Below the pieces are notes generated by a model that was not told the origin of the DNA, made no database searches, and worked only from the letters and a program-made list of their open reading frames with translations. Shown here piece after piece: positions 60,529 through 64,000 of a stretch of 64,000 nt of DNA. The stretch is from Mallotus nudiflorus (taxonomy: Eukaryota > Streptophyta > Magnoliopsida > Malpighiales > Euphorbiaceae): NCBI GenBank assembly GCA_947683625.1, contig CANTUR010000057.1:3222501-3286500 (forward strand), written 5' to 3'. A program made the translations under genes and the position numbers. The stretch's first letter is position 1, and the number at the start of each line of letters is the position of its first letter.

Positions 60529-63260
60529 CCTGCTCTTACCTCTTTCAAGTCGACATCTAGTTTACTTTCTTTCTGGCATAGTTGTTTAGGACACCCTTCA
60601 AACAAAATCTTCAAACAACAATTGTCAACTTTAGGAATTCCTTTTATGGATTCTCAATTACTCAATTTTTCTTGTCATTCATGTCATATTAATAAAAGTC
60701 ATAAGTTTCCTTTTTCAAATTCTACTTTTTCCTTTATTTATCCACTTGAAATTATTTTTTTTGATGTGTGGACTTCTCTAATTCATTCTCTTGATGGCGA
60801 AAAATATTATATGATCTTTTTTTATCATTTCACTAAATATATTTGGTTCTATCTCCTTTATAAAAAGTTTGATGTTTCTACCATATTTATCACCTTCAAG
60901 AAACTTGTTGAAAAATTCTTTTCTTTTCCTATAAAAACTCTATATACTGAGATGGTGGAGAATTTCTAGACTTATATCCCTTTCTTTCTCCAAATGGCAT
61001 TACATACCTCACTACACCCCCACATACCCTAGAACATAATGGCTATTCTAAACATTGACAACGTCATATTGTGGAAACTAGCGTAGCTCTCTTGCACTGT
61101 GCTTCTTTACCACTTAAGTTCTTGACCTTCACCTTTACCATTGTTGTTTATCCCATCAATCATATGCCCAAAGTTAATCTCCAATCTCATTCCTCGTATG
61201 AACACCTCTTTAAAAAATCACCAAATTCTTATAATCTTCGAGTCTTTGGATGTTTGTGCTATCCATGGCTTTGTCCATATACTAGCCATGAACTTGACCC
61301 TTGGTTAAGTGCATGTATCTTCTTAGGCTATTCCTTAACACAAAGTGCCTTCATCTGTTTTGATCTTTTTACCCATAAACTTTTCATCTCTCGACATGTT
61401 AAATTTATTGAACATGACTTTCTATACTTTGCTTCTTCTCCATCTTTTTCTTCCTCTTCTGACCCAATCATCACTGCTTCACCTTGGTTACTGCAACTAT
61501 CTTTCCCTATGCTTGATGTTCCTGTATCATGATCTACTATGGTGATATCAATAGCAATAGTGCAACCACCTATCTCTTTGCTAGGTTTGGACTCCTCTCC
61601 GATAGGTCTCTCGTCTTGTGCTACTCAAGATATTGGCACCTCACAATCATGCAACCCACAAGCTTCTCCCACTCCTCTAGCAATGACTAACACTCATTCC
61701 GTGACCATAAGGTCAAAGAATTCTATTATCAAGCCTCATATGAAGTATGGTCTTAGCATAATACTTCCTATTGATGCTAAACCAACATCAGTTACTCAAG
61801 TGCTTAAACATCCGCAACGGCATACTACAATGTAGGAAGAAGATGCTACTCTCCTTCGCAACTAAACATGAGTCTTAGTCCCTTCACACCTATAGCAAAA
61901 TCTAGTTGGTAACAAATGGGTGTTTCGTATCAAGCCCCTTTCAGATGGGTCCATTGAGCGATTCAAAGCTCGTCTTATTACTAAAGGATTCCATCAGTGT
62001 CCTGGTGTTGACTTTTATGAGACATTTAGTCATGTCATTAATCCTACAATGGTAGGTATTGTTCTCAATATTGCATTACATAACAAATGGGAAATTCACC
62101 AACTTTCTCAATGGGCACTTAACTGAGGAGGTTTACTTGGCCTAACCCTAAGGCATTACAGATCCAACCTTTCTAAATAATGTATGTTTCTTGCAAAAAG
62201 TTATCTATGGTCTGAAATAGGCTCTTTGTGCCTAGTACCAGGAGCTTCACTCTTTTCTTATCTCTCTCGGTTTCATCATGTCTCATACAGACACATCTCT
62301 ATTCATTCTCTCTCGTAACTCATTAATCATTTACTTTTTGGTGTATGTGGATGAACTTCTTATCACAGGTAGTGACTCTCAAGCTAGTAATCATATCATA
62401 CACCAACTTAGCTCTACTTTTTCGACTAAAGATCTTGGTTTGCTTTCTTTCTTTTGTGTTATTGAGGTTTGTCCAACTATTGATAGTATTGTATTATGTT
62501 AGCATAAGTATATTGTTAATCTGTTGTAAAAACACAATATGCTTCATTCTAAGCTACTATCTATGCTCCTTGCAATGGGAACTTCACTCACTCTTCATGA
62601 TAGGGCTTCGCTAGCCAATGCTACCATGTGTCATTAAGTAGTGGGTGGTCTTCAACATCTTTAAATAACTAGACCAGTTATCTCTTTCACGATGAATAAG
62701 CTATTGCAATTCATGCATCAACCGTTTAAGCATCATTTGGGTGCAGTAAAGCAGCTATTGCGGTATCTTAATAACACTTGTACATTTGGTATTTGTCTTT
62801 TGGCTTCCTCTCCTCTCACCCTTTATGGTTAATCAGATTGGGATGGCTATCCTGATGATTGTACCTCAACTGGTGCTTATAGTATGTTCTTAGGGTCCAA
62901 TCCTATTTCCTGTTGTTTAACAAAGCAACACACTATTGATCGCTCATCAATTAAGGCGGAATATCAGGCTATTGCTTTGGCAGATACTGAACTTCAATGG
63001 ATTAAATCCTTGTTTCACGAGTTATACATACCACTGTCCTCACCACCTACTCTTTACTCTGATAATATTGGTGCTATATATCTCTGTGCTAACCTAGTGT
63101 TTCATTCCTATATAAAGCATTTGGTGATTGACTATCATTTTGTTCGAGACCTTATGCAATCATCTTCTCTTTGAGTTGTCCATATTTCTTTAAGGGATCA
63201 ACTTGCTAATGCTCTCACCAAGCCGCTGCCACGATCTCATCTTTTTTTATCTTTGTACTA
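60529..63260 (+). pseudogene. pol: Copia-3 integrase, RT and RNase H pseudogene
   Basis: GAG-pre-integrase (WHSCLGHPSNKIF, about 60574); integrase core (FDVWTSLIHSLDGEKYYMIF, HNGYSKH, HIVETSVALLHCASLP); a linker with Ser-rich sequence (61430-61480); an RT fragment (IERFKARLITKGFHQCPGVD). The catalytic motif reads YVDE at 62344-62355 in place of YVDD. RNase H has LYSDNIGAIYLCANLVFHS (63052-63105) and LANALTKPLPRSHL at the end. Frameshifts and stops throughout. Confidence 0.88.
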
Positions 63261-63289
63261 AGATTGATGTTTCTTTGTGTCCACCATCT

Positions 63290-63299
63290 TGAGGGGGCA
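63290..63299 (+). other. Copia-3 polypurine tract
   Basis: TGAGGGGGCA directly before the 3' LTR. Confidence 0.75.
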
Positions 63300-63488
63300 T
63301 GTTAGAGTATCCTATTCTATACTATCCTATTATGTACGATTCTATTTTTCCTTTTTTATTATTCTTCCTATTATTTAGTCTTTAATGTTTCTTCCTCTTA
63401 TTTAGTTTTAATATTTACTAAAATATCATTGTAATGGTATTATAAATACCTCAAAATTTATCAATAATATAATGTAATTACCTTATCA
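63300..63488 (+). repeat. Copia-3 3' LTR
   Basis: TGTTAGAGTAT...ACCTTATCA, 189 bases, flanked by TGTTA. Confidence 0.93.
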
Positions 63489-64000
63489 TGTTATTAGTAT
63501 GCACTAGTAAGGGACAATTTCTCTTAATATGTTTTAAGTCTCCACATTCCTAACAACCAAAAGTTCTCTTTCTACACTCCCCTTCATGGAACTTGCCATA
63601 GTTGAAACATTATGGGCATGTGAATTTGCTTTGATCATACTCTAGTTTAGCACCACGTGCTTGCCTTTGGGCACTTACAGAGTTATTGACTGATTGCCTT
63701 ATAGAGTTTTGACTAAACTGTGGTCGACTAGCTTGTTGTTCTATACCTATATGCGAACCTCTACCACTACCACTATATTCAGGTTGAGATTGAAATGTAT
63801 TAGAACTTTTGTTTACTTGTTCATTTTTATAACCTTGTAAGGGGCTTGAACTAAACTTCTTATTCTTTTGTTCATACTCTAATTCTTCTTCTTTTTCCTT
63901 CTTAAAAGCAAGTGTCTTTTGAACTAATTCCTGAAAATTATTCCCTTCATACCAAGTTGTCCTGGTTTGCATACAAGCTTGTAATCCACTTCAAAATCTA
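63489..64000 (-). pseudogene. gag: Gypsy-B gag fragment (runs off the window)
   Basis: Minus strand opens mid-gag (the frame continues from outside the window). A Lys/Glu-rich segment (ELVQKTLAFKKEKEEELEYE) and Ser/Gln-rich linker precede two knuckle-like motifs: CFNYGKFHEGEC (about 63580-63615) and CFGCGDLKHIKRNC (about 63525-63570). It stops at the copia-3 insertion; the C-terminal gag part is at 40110-40335. Confidence 0.85.

Larger units (their letters stand above)
40341..63488 (+). mobile_element. Copia-3: Ty1/copia element carrying three nested insertions
   Basis: LTRs 40341-40529 and 63300-63488 (189 bases each), perfect target duplication TGTTA (40336-40340 and 63489-63493), a tRNA-iMet primer site, and a gag-pol relic in five pieces. 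Inside it are gypsy-A (40707-46084), a Tat-like non-autonomous element (46819-57697) and a related solo LTR (58386-60528). The element itself sits in gypsy-B gag. Confidence 0.92.

Overview
The window is AT-rich nuclear DNA of a flowering plant, most likely a dicot. It contains one apparently intact, five-exon host gene. Almost everything else is plant-type retrotransposons: Ty1/copia, Ty3/gypsy, a plant L1-like LINE and non-autonomous LTR elements. I cannot name the species from sequence alone. Microsatellites and A/T runs fill the gaps. I saw no rRNA, tRNA or CRISPR array.

Region 1 (1-5594) holds the host gene: a plant glutamate receptor-like (GLR) ligand-gated cation channel at 458-4475, + strand. 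Four GT-AG introns give an uninterrupted reading frame of 988 residues.

Region 2 (5595-20117) is a nest. A truncated copia element (copia-2, 16347-20117) carries, inside its gag, a minus-strand non-autonomous gypsy-type element (LTR 15165-16346, internal 12251-15164, truncated second LTR). That second LTR was in turn split by copia-1 (7184-12181, target duplication CTAAA). A CACTA-like transposon end and LTR-like DNA lie to the left.

Region 3 (20118-28206) carries relics of further GLR copies. There is a lone frameshifted GLR exon 1 on the minus strand (23363-23623). Its upstream region (about 23700-24350) is repeated at 20118-20920, where it ends at a TATA-like position right against copia-2. 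The GLR locus was therefore probably a tandem family broken up by transposons.

Region 4 (28207 to about 37360) is a minus-strand LINE with ORF1 and ORF2. A 3.3 kb solo LTR (28574-31914) was inserted into its RNase H domain and left a target duplication.

Region 5 (37361-40340) contains a recent tandem duplication, plus the 3' LTR and a gag piece of an old gypsy element (gypsy-B). The other part of that gag reappears at 63489-64000.

Region 6 (40341-63488) is copia-3, 23 kb long because three elements sit inside it: gypsy-A (40707-46084, target duplication CAACT), a Tat-like non-autonomous LTR element (46819-57697) and a related solo LTR (58386-60528).

The most unusual sequence is inside the Tat-like element, between its gag relic and 3' LTR. 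Three tandem arrays lie there, and the last (about 54945-55590) consists of roughly twenty short hairpins. They share the loop GACCGA but have different stems that remain base-paired through compensatory or G-U changes.
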